Source of the DNA: Candidatus Latescibacterota bacterium
Lineage (GTDB): Bacteria; JAAXHH01
NCBI GenBank assembly: GCA_022821935.1
Contig: JAJECR010000309.1
Coordinates: 1-14,360, forward strand
Length of the DNA stretch: 14,360 bases
Direction of reading: 5' to 3'
A program made the position numbers and the translations under genes. Positions 1 through 7,665 of this stretch are shown here, one piece after another; position 1 is the stretch's first letter, and every line of letters starts with the position of its first letter. The notes below the pieces were generated by a model. That model did no database searches. It saw only the letters and a program-made list of their open reading frames with translations, and was not told where the DNA came from.

Positions 1-1358
1 ACATGTACCAGTACGTGCGGCGTGCCTTGAAAATCTACGACATCACCGATCCGAGGGACCTGGAGGTCGTGCACGAGAAAGGCAGCACGTGGACCGGGGA
101 GGGACCGGGTGAAGAGGTCAATCCCTACGCGGAAGGCGACATGTTCGGCGCCGCGTCCATCCAGTGGAACGAGGACCTGGGCAAGTATATCATGGTCCAG
201 GCCTTTGAGATCCGGCGCTTCGGCGTGCTCAGCGACAAGCGCACGGAACCGGACAAGGTGGATGAGATCCGTCACGCCAGACATCTCAAGGGATTCAAGG
301 TATACGAGATGAACGGCCCCCTGCCTGACGACTGGGTCCTGTTGTCGGAGACGACCACGGACTACAGGAATCCCGACGCGCCCGTGGGAGAGCAGCAGGG
401 TTCCGGCGTGCGGGACATTCCCGCGTACCACGGCGGCAGGTACATGTTCGTCGCCGCCGCGCCGAGTGCGGAATACGCCCTTACTGAATACCCGAGCGAC
501 CTGTACTCCGCCGGCTACCAGGCCTGGGACATGTCCGACCCGGCCAATCCGAAGTTCCTCAGCCAGTTCAACGTACCGGGTCAGAAACTGGGCGATCCGG
601 ATGACGAGGCCGCCTACCGGGCCAATCCCCGCGCGGGGAACCGCACTTCCTGGTTCGGCGCGCGCATGTCTATATTCATGCCCAAACCGGTTGAAGAAGG
701 CGGCAGGTACGGATACGCAGCCATGGGCGGGCTGGGATTCTACGTACTGGACATCTCGGATCCGACCGAAATCAAAGCGCTGGGACACCTGAACTTCCCG
801 CCCAGCGTCGCCGGAACGGAAGGGGACTACATCAACGTGACGCAGGTAGAAAAGACCGGCATGGTATACTTTTCCGGATATCCTCTGAACGAAGACGGCT
901 GGGAACCCTACAAAGATATCTTCATGATCGATGTGAATGATCCGTCCAATCCCAGGCTTATCGGTACGCTGCCCAGGCCCGTGCCGCCCGCGGGCGCGCC
1001 ATTCACCGATTTCGTGCAGCGCCGGGGCAGTTTCGGACCCAAGCGAAGCGGCTACTACACCCAGCCTGGAACGCCGAAGGACAACATTCTTCTCTATGCC
1101 TTCTACAACGCCGGCGTACAGGTTTTCGATGTGTCCGATCTTTCCGATCCAAAAACTACGGCTTACTTCGTACCGAAGTTCGATCCCTCCCGGACCCCGG
1201 GTTATGCGCTGGGCAACCTGACCCACGGCATTTACGTCGAATACGACCGCAACCTGGTCTGGCTGTTCACCAACCATGGCTTCTACTGCCTGTCGACCCC
1301 CGTGCTGGGCGAACCGGATTTCGGTCCTCCAGGTACGCCGTGGCCACGCCGAAACTGA
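1..1358 (+). CDS. LVIVD-repeat beta-propeller protein, 5' end missing
   Basis: The frame is open from the window edge, and the first ATG (position 3) is probably internal because no signal peptide or start context precedes it. The visible 451 residues carry repeated LVIVD-type blades with the pattern hydrophobic-D-[IVM]-[SN]-D-P: ALKIYDITDP near residue 8, YQAWDMSDPANP near 172, FYVLDISDP near 246, IFMIDVNDPSNP near 306 and VQVFDVSDLSDP near 373. LVIVD proteins are exported beta-propellers of mostly unknown function, probably binding or scaffold proteins in the periplasm or on the cell surface. The C-terminus (LGEPDFGPPGTPWPRRN) appears intact. The HAD gene follows 8 nt after the stop if its ATG is used, so the two may be cotranscribed. 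The family call is secure; the substrate or partner is unknown. Confidence 0.8.
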   Translation, partial: MYQYVRRALKIYDITDPRDLEVVHEKGSTWTGEGPGEEVNPYAEGDMFGAASIQWNEDLGKYIMVQAFEIRRFGVLSDKRTEPDKVDEIRHARHLKGFKVYEMNGPLPDDWVLLSETTTDYRNPDAPVGEQQGSGVRDIPAYHGGRYMFVAAAPSAEYALTEYPSDLYSAGYQAWDMSDPANPKFLSQFNVPGQKLGDPDDEAAYRANPRAGNRTSWFGARMSIFMPKPVEEGGRYGYAAMGGLGFYVLDISDPTEIKALGHLNFPPSVAGTEGDYINVTQVEKTGMVYFSGYPLNEDGWEPYKDIFMIDVNDPSNPRLIGTLPRPVPPAGAPFTDFVQRRGSFGPKRSGYYTQPGTPKDNILLYAFYNAGVQVFDVSDLSDPKTTAYFVPKFDPSRTPGYALGNLTHGIYVEYDRNLVWLFTNHGFYCLSTPVLGEPDFGPPGTPWPRRN

Positions 1359-1366
1359 TCCGCAAC

Positions 1367-1975
1367 ATGATTAAGGCGATTCTGACTGACCTCGACGGCG
1401 TCGTACGCAGGTGGGATCCCGGTGTTTTTGTTCAGGCGGAAAACGCTGTGGGTCTTCCGCGTGATGCGTTGCCGAATACCGCATTCGAACCTGATTTGCT
1501 GCTTCGCGCAACGACCGGCCGGATTACCGATGAAAGCTGGAGGAGGGAGATCATTGACAGGCTGCGCTATCGATTCCCGGAGGCCGACGCCGGAGAAGGC
1601 GTGCGGTTATGGTCCCTATCGCGGGGCGAGATCGATCCGAATGTGCTGGAACTGTTGCAACGATGCCGCGCGAGCTGCAGGCTGGTTCTGATTTCCAATG
1701 CCACGACCCGGCTCGAATCCGATCTCCGCCGACTGGGAATCGACCACGCCTTTGACCACGTGGTCAATTCCGCTGCGATTGGACATGTCAAGCCTCATCC
1801 CGAAATATACAATGCGGCCCTCAAATTGCTCGGTATCAGGGCGAACGAGGCTTTGTTTATTGATGACAGGGCCGAGAACGTATCTGCCGCGGCTGAAATC
1901 GGTATGATCGGACATCATTTCACGACGATCGAGCGTCTGAAGCAAGCGTTGGAGAAATACGCACTGCCGGATTGA
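1367..1975 (+). CDS. HAD-superfamily phosphatase (subfamily IA-like)
   Basis: A 202-residue HAD hydrolase with all four motifs visible. Motif I is LTDLDGVV (nucleophile D8 and acid/base D10), motif II is LVLISNAT (S110), motif III is the lysine of VKPHPEIY (K142), and motif IV is FIDDRAENV (D166, D167). Residues between motifs I and II form a helical cap of the C1 type, as in YihX-like sugar-phosphate phosphatases. It is cytoplasmic, with no signal peptide. I chose ATG 1367 because family members start a few residues before motif I (MIKAILTDLDG). An upstream in-frame GTG at 1340 would add nine residues and overlap the preceding stop codon. Neither start has a good Shine-Dalgarno sequence, which suggests translational coupling to the LVIVD gene. 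The natural substrate cannot be read from the sequence. Confidence 0.85.
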   Translation: MIKAILTDLDGVVRRWDPGVFVQAENAVGLPRDALPNTAFEPDLLLRATTGRITDESWRREIIDRLRYRFPEADAGEGVRLWSLSRGEIDPNVLELLQRCRASCRLVLISNATTRLESDLRRLGIDHAFDHVVNSAAIGHVKPHPEIYNAALKLLGIRANEALFIDDRAENVSAAAEIGMIGHHFTTIERLKQALEKYALPD

Positions 1976-2235
1976 AGTCTACCGGTCTGATTCGATGTTC
2001 AGGCGGATCAGGTTGTGCCACGCCCGTCATAAAGGGCTTTACATCAATATTGCCGCATACTAAATTGGTGAGATACTTGCAGGAATACTCTTTATCAATG
2101 CGTTCATCCCTCAATTTGTATACAAGGTATACCGGCCGGTCCTTGCACCGCGTTTCCCGGGCTTCCCTGTATTGCAAAATTTTGTGCCTGTAACTCGCAG
2201 CACCACTAAACCCGTATAATGGGAGGCAGCGTGTG
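1976..2235 (+). promoter_or_regulatory. AT-richer intergenic region before the quinoprotein block
   Basis: This 260-nt gap has no convincing gene and is visibly richer in A/T than its flanks. A weak hairpin, GCCC (2022-2025) with GGGC (2034-2037) followed by TTT, could end the HAD transcript. Candidate promoter elements are TTGCCG (2050-2055) with GATACT (2072-2077) at 16-nt spacing, and a perfect TATAAT at 2215-2220. The TATAAT has no matching -35 box and lies against the ribosome site, so it is doubtful. The palindromic cluster at 2118-2140 is listed separately. A purine-rich ribosome site (GGGAGG, 2221-2226) precedes the dehydrogenase start. Confidence 0.4.
2118..2140. promoter_or_regulatory. 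Palindromic cluster, possible operator
   Basis: GTATAC occurs at 2118-2123 and again at 2127-2132. The second copy runs into the 10-bp palindrome ACCGGCCGGT (2131-2140). The 14-mer GTATACCGGCCGGT (2127-2140) recurs with one mismatch at 7210-7223 in front of the cytochrome c gene. Both copies lie in non-coding DNA upstream of genes with related redox roles, so a shared regulator site is possible but unproven. Confidence 0.3.
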
Positions 2236-4242
2236 ATGAGTCGATCTTTCCGTTTGTACCGTTGGACTTCGCCGGCCATCGTTCTGGCCCTGGCGATCGT
2301 AGTGATGGCCGCGTGTGAACCCGCGCCAGAGCGGCCGCAGGGCAGGATCATTTCCGTCGAACAGTCCGACGGCGAATGGCGCATGCTGGGACGCGACCTG
2401 GCGTATACGCGGTATTCCCCGCTGGGCCAGATCAACGCGGAGAACGTGGGACGTCTCGAAGTGGCCTGGCGATGGAAACAGGACAACTTCGGCCCCCGGC
2501 CCGAATTCTACGCCCAACCGGTACCGATCTATGTAGATGGCATGCTATATTCTACGGCTGGTTTGCGGCGCAGCACCATGGCCATAGAGCCTGAGACCGG
2601 CGAGACGATATGGACCTACCGGCCCGTGGAAGACCAGGAACGCTGGGCTTCGGCTCCGCGCCGCAATTCGGGTCGCGGCGTCTCCTTTTGGACCGACGGG
2701 CAGGGGGATAATCGGGTCATCCTGATCACCAGGGGATTCTACCTGGTGGCGCTGGACGCAGATTCCGGGATCCCTGTCCCGGGTTTCGGGAACAATGGCG
2801 TCGTCGACATGATGGACGGCTGGCGCAATTCGGAAAACGTCACGCCCGTGGGCAACCTCGCGAATACGTCTCCCGCAACGGTCGTGGAGGACATCATCCT
2901 CGTTCCGCCGGCCCTCGCCGCGGGATTCCGGCCCAGGTCGATGACCAACTCACCGGGTGACGTCGTAGCCTATGACGCCCGTACCGGCGCGATCCTCTGG
3001 AAGTTCAAGGTCATCCCCGATGAAGGCGAAGAAGGCTCCGAGACCTGGGAACAGAATTCGAGATCCTACACCGGGAACGCCGGTGTGTGGACCTCCATTT
3101 CCGTCGACGAGGAACTGGGCTACGCCTATCTGCCCATCGAAGCGCCTACAAACGACTACTACGGCGGACATCGCCTCGGCGACAATCTGTACGCGAATGC
3201 CCTGGTAGCCGTGGACTATCGGACCGGTGAGAAGGTCTGGCACTTCCAGATCGTGCATCATGACATCTGGGATTACGACAATCCCGCCGCTCCGATCCTG
3301 GCCGACGTGACCATCGACGGCGAAGCCCGTCAGATCGTAATCCAGAACACCAAGCAGGGCTATTCCTACGTCTTCGACCGGGTGACCGGCGAACCGATCT
3401 GGGATATGCCCGAAACGGACGTTCCCCCGACCGACGTACCGGGCGACCGGGCCTCGCCCACGCAGCCCATACCGGTCAAACCCGCTCCCTGGGAGCACCA
3501 GGGCATAACCCAGGACGACCTGGTAGACTTCACGCCGGCGGTGCGCCAGGAGGCGATCAACCTGATGTCAAACCATCGGTACGGACCGCTCTTCCAGCCT
3601 CCATCGCTCGCGGAAGCGCCGGACGGAACGATTGGGACGATTCAGATCCCGGGCGCCAACGGCGGGGTCAACTGGAACATGACCTGCCTGGACCCGGTCT
3701 CCGGCGTGAACTTCATCCCGTCCAACACCAGCATTTCCAAGCTGGCCTTGCGGGCGCCGGATCCCGAGGAATCGGACATGGATTACTTCTCCGCCGGACT
3801 GCGCGCGCCGCGGGTCTTTGGCGAGATCCCGCTGGTCAAGCCGCCCTGGGGCCGCATCACCGCGGTTGACATGAATTCAGGCGACCACGTCTGGATGGCG
3901 CCGAACGGCGATACGCCGCAGTCCATCAAGGATCTGCCCGAACTCGCCGGCGTCGATCTGCCGAAGACCGGCAAGGCCACCCGGATCGGTTCCCTGGTGA
4001 CGAGCACACTGCTTTTCGCTGGAGAGGGTTATGGCGGCGATCCGTACTTCCATGCCTACGACAAGGCAACGGGCGAGGTCGTGGCGTCGATCGAACTGCC
4101 CGCCTCGCAGAGCGGCATGCCCATGACCTACATGCACAATGACGTGCAGTATATCATCATGACGATCGGCGGCAGCGGCCATCCCGCCGAGCTGGTCGCG
4201 TTGAAGCTGGGCGAGGAGCCCGAAGCCGAGGAAGGCGAATAA
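2236..4242 (+). CDS. PQQ-dependent dehydrogenase, membrane lipoprotein (quinoprotein)
   Basis: A 668-residue quinoprotein of the eight-bladed PQQ dehydrogenase fold. It oxidises an alcohol or sugar in the periplasm using pyrroloquinoline quinone. Visible marks are the N-terminal WRMLGRDLAYTRYSPL motif (about residues 48-63), repeated blade motifs such as VVAYDARTGAILWKF and LVAVDYRTGEKVWHF, VHHDIWDYDNP (about 340-350), typical of glucose-dehydrogenase-type quinoproteins, and NTKQGYSYVFDR, whose lysine aligns by eye with the PQQ-contacting lysine of E. coli Gcd. The N-terminus is a lipoprotein signal ending VMAAC, with C27 as lipidation site. There are no Gcd-like membrane helices and no CxxCH haem site, so a separate electron acceptor is needed; the cytochrome at 7265 is a candidate. 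GGGAGG (2221-2226) fits ATG 2236; GTG 2233 would add one residue. The substrate is unknown. Confidence 0.9.
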   Translation: MSRSFRLYRWTSPAIVLALAIVVMAACEPAPERPQGRIISVEQSDGEWRMLGRDLAYTRYSPLGQINAENVGRLEVAWRWKQDNFGPRPEFYAQPVPIYVDGMLYSTAGLRRSTMAIEPETGETIWTYRPVEDQERWASAPRRNSGRGVSFWTDGQGDNRVILITRGFYLVALDADSGIPVPGFGNNGVVDMMDGWRNSENVTPVGNLANTSPATVVEDIILVPPALAAGFRPRSMTNSPGDVVAYDARTGAILWKFKVIPDEGEEGSETWEQNSRSYTGNAGVWTSISVDEELGYAYLPIEAPTNDYYGGHRLGDNLYANALVAVDYRTGEKVWHFQIVHHDIWDYDNPAAPILADVTIDGEARQIVIQNTKQGYSYVFDRVTGEPIWDMPETDVPPTDVPGDRASPTQPIPVKPAPWEHQGITQDDLVDFTPAVRQEAINLMSNHRYGPLFQPPSLAEAPDGTIGTIQIPGANGGVNWNMTCLDPVSGVNFIPSNTSISKLALRAPDPEESDMDYFSAGLRAPRVFGEIPLVKPPWGRITAVDMNSGDHVWMAPNGDTPQSIKDLPELAGVDLPKTGKATRIGSLVTSTLLFAGEGYGGDPYFHAYDKATGEVVASIELPASQSGMPMTYMHNDVQYIIMTIGGSGHPAELVALKLGEEPEAEEGE

Positions 4243-4288
4243 GCGGAAACACGGAGATTCTGAGTACGCGAAAACAGAGGAGATACGA

Positions 4289-4918
4289 ATGAGACGCTAC
4301 ATATGGAGCGTGGCCGCCGCCGTACTGGTCATGACCTGTCTGCAGGGAACGGCCGCCGCGCAGGACAACATGCTGACCGACGCCGAGAAAGAGGCGGGAT
4401 GGAAGCTTCTGTTCGACGGCACTACGCTGCTGGGATGGACCCACCGGGGCGGCACGGCCACCTGGGCGGTGGAGGACGGCATGCTCACCGGAGAGGTAAC
4501 GGGCCGGGGTCCCGGATACATCGGGACCTATGACGAGTTCACCAATTTCGAGCTGAGCGTGCAGTTCAACCAGGACGCCGGACACAACAGCGGCGTGTTC
4601 GTCCGGGGACCGCGCGATACCGGGGCGCGGGTGAACCAGTATTCCTTCTACGAGATCAACATCGCGGACACCCACAGTTCGGGTTATACCACGGGCAGCA
4701 TCGTGGCGCTGGCCAAGTATGAGCCGGTTCCGACCACCGAGGGCCAGTGGAACACCATGGTCATCACCGCGAACGGCCGGGACATTACCGTGAACCTGAA
4801 CGGGGAAGAAGCGGTGAAGATCCAGGATTCCTCCCACTACAGCGGGGTCGTCGTCCTGCAGGCCTTCGGCCAGGGCAAGATCCGCTTCAAGAATGTAAAG
4901 ATTCGTGCATTGGATTAA
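4289..4918 (+). CDS. Secreted DUF1080 / 3-keto-disaccharide hydrolase-domain protein
   Basis: A 209-residue exported protein made of one DUF1080 domain (PF06439, a concanavalin-like jelly roll). Some characterised relatives cleave 3-keto-glycosides. The signal peptide ends at TAAA (residues 21-24), with QD following. Family hallmarks are GWKLLFDGTTLLGW (37-50), HNSGVFVRG (99-107) and the closing GKIRFKNVKIRAL. It is full length for a single-domain member. GAGGAG at 4277-4282, six nucleotides before ATG, fixes the start. It lies 46 nt after the quinoprotein gene and probably shares its transcript. DUF1080 proteins often occur near Gfo/Idh/MocA oxidoreductases, and one begins at 13801. Whether this copy is a hydrolase or only binds sugar cannot be told from the sequence. 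Confidence 0.88.
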   Translation: MRRYIWSVAAAVLVMTCLQGTAAAQDNMLTDAEKEAGWKLLFDGTTLLGWTHRGGTATWAVEDGMLTGEVTGRGPGYIGTYDEFTNFELSVQFNQDAGHNSGVFVRGPRDTGARVNQYSFYEINIADTHSSGYTTGSIVALAKYEPVPTTEGQWNTMVITANGRDITVNLNGEEAVKIQDSSHYSGVVVLQAFGQGKIRFKNVKIRALD

Positions 4919-4926
4919 TGAACAAC

Positions 4927-4953
4927 GCGGGGCGGACCCACCGTCCGTCCCGC
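4927..4953 (+). other. Strong intercistronic RNA hairpin
   Basis: GCGGGGCGGAC (4927-4937) pairs with GTCCGTCCCGC (4943-4953): 11 base pairs including one G-U, closing a CCACC loop. It lies between the DUF1080 stop codon and the receptor start and has no T-tract, so it is not a classical terminator. It could stabilise the upstream mRNA end or reduce expression of the receptor, which lacks a clear ribosome site. Confidence 0.6.
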
Positions 4954-4972
4954 CGCATCGATTCGGTACACG

Positions 4973-7168
4973 ATGAAATCACTCCTCCCCTTCTCTGTCG
5001 TAATCCTGTTTTACCTGCTTCCCGCCAACGCCTGGCAGCAGTCCGACCCGGATACCACCGACGCATCTGTCGATTTCATCCTCCAGCCCGTCGAGGTCAG
5101 GGCCACGAGGTATGTCCGGCCTGTGCTCGATATACCTTACGCGGTGGACGTGGTGGACCGGAACGCGATCCAGCTTGCCGAACCGGGCCTGTCGCTGGAG
5201 GAAAGCGTCCGCAGCCTGCCCGGCATCATCGTGCACAACCGCAACAACGTGTCCCAGGGAGACCGGATCAGCATCCGGGGCCTGGGCAGCCGAGCTTCCT
5301 TTGGTGTGCGCGGCGTTAAAGTGGTGCTGGACGGTATTCCCCTGACCATGGCCGACGGCCAGTCCCAGCTCAACAACCTCGATCTCACATCTGCTGGTAG
5401 GATCGAGGTACTGCGCGGTCCCAGTTCATCCCTGTACGGCAATGCGGCGGGCGGCGTCATTCAGATCCGATCCGAAAGCGCTCCGGACCGTCCCCTGGAA
5501 GTCACGCCGCGCTTCATAACCGGCTCTCACGGTCTTCGGCGCATTCAGGGCAAGGCCGCCGGCAGCGCCGGCGACAACCAGTTTCTCGTCAACTACAACA
5601 CGCTGTGGTTCGACGGGTTCCGCGAACATGCATTCGCACGGTCGACCGGGATCAACGTGGTGGGGAAGCGGGTGATCAACGAGGCCTGGCACCTGACCTC
5701 GGTGATCAACTACTACAACGCCCCGTACCAGTTCAACCCGAGTTCGCTGGACAAGGCCACGGCCGAAACGGACCCCGCAAGCGCGAGGTTCTTCGTCCAG
5801 AGCCAGGGCGCTTCGAAGCGGGTCAAGCAGACCCAGGGCGGCGTGTCGTTGCGGTATGAAACGGAAGTGCGGCAGGGCGAGGTCACGGTTTTCGGTATGG
5901 GACGCTCGCTGTTCAATCCCATCCCGGGACGTGTCATCGACCTGGACCGCCGGGGCGCGGGAATTCGGGGTGTATTCAGCCATCGGACCGGAATCGGAAC
6001 AGGCGGATTGAGACTGACGGCGGGACTGGACCTGGAAATCCAGCGGGACGATCGCCGCGAATACGGTAATGACGGCATACCCGGCGATCTCGTGGGCACA
6101 CTGGTAGACGGGCGTGTATTCGACGAGCTTTCACTGGGTGATCCCAGACTGGACCAGGAAGAAAGCGTGGACGGCATCGGACCCTTCGTGGAATTCGAAT
6201 GGACGCCGCGGCCGGATGTGGTCATAACCGCCGGTGGGCGCTATGACCGGTTCAGTTTCGAAGCAACAGACCGGTTTCTATCGGACAAGACCGACGACTC
6301 GGGCACGCGGACCATGGCGCAGTTCAGCCCCCAGTTGGGCCTGGCGTTCCGACCGGCTCCCGTCACGGCGTTCTACGGCAACTTTTCCACCGCTTTCCAG
6401 ACTCCTACCACGTCTGAACTGAGCAACCGGCCCACAGAGGCCGGTGGATTCAATCCCGCCCTCGAGCCCGAACAACTGCGCGGGTTCGAAGTGGGCCTGA
6501 AGGGTTTTGTGCCGGACGCCGGGTTGACCTATGACGCAGCCTTGTTCGCCTTTGGGATCAGCAATATGCTCCTGCCCTTCCAGATCGATAATCCGGAAAC
6601 GGACGAGATCTTTTTCCGAAACGCCGGCAAGACGCGGAACCGGGGCATCGAACTGAAGCTGACCTGGTCTCCACTGCCCGCGCTCGACCTGGCGTTGGCC
6701 TACACGGGAATGCGTTTCGAATTCGACGATTTCGAACTCGAGCGGGAAGTAGACGACAACACCAGGCTGTATCAGCTTTCGGGCAACGAAGTGCCCGGCG
6801 TTCCGCCCCATCACCTGTTCGCCGGTTTCACCTACTCCCATCCGGGCACAGGCTCCTTCGTCGAGATGAACGCCCAGTGGACCGCGAAGTACTTCGCCAA
6901 TGATTTCAACGGCCCCGCGCCGGGAAGCGACAAGCCGGCATCCGACTTCGTGAACGACGGCTACGGGCTCGTTGATTTACGAGCGGGGATTTCCTATAAT
7001 GGAGATGTTGTCGGCGGCGTCCTTTTTGCCGGTGTCAACAACCTGTTCGATACCCGTTACAATGGATCCATCGTCCCTAACGCCTTCGGGGACCGCTTCT
7101 TCGAGCCGGCCGCGGGCCGGACATGGTACGTGGGATTCGGCCTCCCCATTGGTGCGGGACCAAGATAG
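4973..7168 (+). CDS. pqqU: TonB-dependent outer-membrane receptor, YncD/PqqU-like (probable PQQ importer)
   Basis: A 731-residue receptor with signal peptide (cut after LLPANA, residue 20), a TonB-box-like stretch LQPVEVRATR (37-46), a plug domain to about residue 167 and a beta-barrel. The plug has SIRGLGSRASFGVRG (100-114), VLDGIPLTMADGQ (118-130) and EVLRGPSSSLYGNAAGG (145-161). Several stretches closely match E. coli YncD as I recall it: IRG[FL]GSR..[YF]G[IV]RG in the plug, TAFQTPTTSEL and NAGKTRNRGIEL in the barrel, and NNLFDTRYNGSIV then FFEPAAGRTWYVG at the C-terminus. YncD (renamed PqqU) imports the cofactor PQQ, which fits the quinoprotein gene two places upstream. A general iron-complex receptor is the alternative. 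No good Shine-Dalgarno precedes ATG 4973. The receptor class is certain; the PQQ substrate is inferred. Confidence 0.9.
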   Translation: MKSLLPFSVVILFYLLPANAWQQSDPDTTDASVDFILQPVEVRATRYVRPVLDIPYAVDVVDRNAIQLAEPGLSLEESVRSLPGIIVHNRNNVSQGDRISIRGLGSRASFGVRGVKVVLDGIPLTMADGQSQLNNLDLTSAGRIEVLRGPSSSLYGNAAGGVIQIRSESAPDRPLEVTPRFITGSHGLRRIQGKAAGSAGDNQFLVNYNTLWFDGFREHAFARSTGINVVGKRVINEAWHLTSVINYYNAPYQFNPSSLDKATAETDPASARFFVQSQGASKRVKQTQGGVSLRYETEVRQGEVTVFGMGRSLFNPIPGRVIDLDRRGAGIRGVFSHRTGIGTGGLRLTAGLDLEIQRDDRREYGNDGIPGDLVGTLVDGRVFDELSLGDPRLDQEESVDGIGPFVEFEWTPRPDVVITAGGRYDRFSFEATDRFLSDKTDDSGTRTMAQFSPQLGLAFRPAPVTAFYGNFSTAFQTPTTSELSNRPTEAGGFNPALEPEQLRGFEVGLKGFVPDAGLTYDAALFAFGISNMLLPFQIDNPETDEIFFRNAGKTRNRGIELKLTWSPLPALDLALAYTGMRFEFDDFELEREVDDNTRLYQLSGNEVPGVPPHHLFAGFTYSHPGTGSFVEMNAQWTAKYFANDFNGPAPGSDKPASDFVNDGYGLVDLRAGISYNGDVVGGVLFAGVNNLFDTRYNGSIVPNAFGDRFFEPAAGRTWYVGFGLPIGAGPR

Positions 7169-7194
7169 CATATCGGTAAGGGGTCGGCGTAGCA

Positions 7195-7225
7195 CCCGGT
7201 ACGGGGTCTGTATACCGCCCGGTAT
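7195..7225. promoter_or_regulatory. Two short palindromes upstream of the cytochrome gene
   Basis: CCCG-GTA-CGGG lies at 7195-7205 and ATACCG-CC-CGGTAT at 7212-7225, inside the 96-nt gap after the receptor gene. The second includes the 14-mer GTATACCGCCCGGT (7210-7223), which matches the motif at 2127-2140 at 13 of 14 positions. It could be an operator or a small RNA structure ahead of the cytochrome gene. No other clear promoter was seen in this gap. Confidence 0.3.
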
Positions 7226-7264
7226 GCCGCTTGTTCTCTGCGTTTTGAGTCACAGGAGTAGTCC

Positions 7265-7657
7265 ATGAACTCGTTCCTCCGGGTCCTTGGCCAGATTGCC
7301 TTCGTCATCGTCCTCGATGCCATAGTGGTCGGCCTGATCTACTACGAAGCGGAAAGATCGAAAATCGCTCTGGCCAATGCCAGGGCCGAGGCAGCCAAGC
7401 CCGTGGCGATGTTCGACCCGCGAACCGGGCTGGAACTGAACCACCGGACCAGGCTGATCATGGGCGACGGCTACCCCGTCGTGGAACGGGAATGCGCCCA
7501 GTGCCACCCCACCCAGATCATCCGCTCGTACCGGGCAGACCGCGCGGAATGGCTCGATGCAATCCGATGGATGCAGGCGGAAAAGGGATTGAAGAAGTTC
7601 GATAAGAAAACCGAAGACACGATACTTACCTATCTGGAAAACTACTACGGCAAGTAG
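7265..7657 (+). CDS. Membrane-anchored mono-haem cytochrome c
   Basis: A 130-residue protein with one uncleaved N-terminal membrane helix (about residues 5-27), then a charged helix and a small haem domain facing the periplasm. CAQCH (residues 77-81) is the haem c attachment site, and M103 in IRWMQAEKGL is the likely distal ligand. The ending ILTYLENYYGK is typical of short cytochromes that accept electrons from quinoproteins and similar dehydrogenases. AGGAG at 7254-7258, six nucleotides before ATG, supports the start. It follows the PQQ dehydrogenase and receptor genes and lies only 8 nt before the next gene, so it may serve either the quinoprotein or the downstream selenoprotein pair. An aspartate (D18) inside the membrane helix is unusual. 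Confidence 0.85.
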   Translation: MNSFLRVLGQIAFVIVLDAIVVGLIYYEAERSKIALANARAEAAKPVAMFDPRTGLELNHRTRLIMGDGYPVVERECAQCHPTQIIRSYRADRAEWLDAIRWMQAEKGLKKFDKKTEDTILTYLENYYGK

Positions 7658-7665
7658 CCCTACCG

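Noticed and set aside
1972..2193. 73-codon plus-strand ORF in the intergenic region
   Set aside because: TTG start, no ribosome site, no recognisable motif, and it overlaps the HAD stop codon.
2215..2220. Perfect TATAAT as the promoter of the dehydrogenase gene
   Set aside because: No -35 box at 16-18 nt, and transcription from it would begin at or inside the ribosome site. Kept only as a weak candidate in the intergenic entry.
4157..4837. 226-codon minus-strand ORF
   Set aside because: Antisense to the dehydrogenase end and the DUF1080 gene, both of which have clear family matches. No domain is visible.
7316..7400. Cytochrome gene as an electron-transfer subunit specific to the selenoprotein only
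   Set aside because: The haem domain should be periplasmic and the Sec pair has no export signal, so the assignment is undecided between the quinoprotein and the downstream module.
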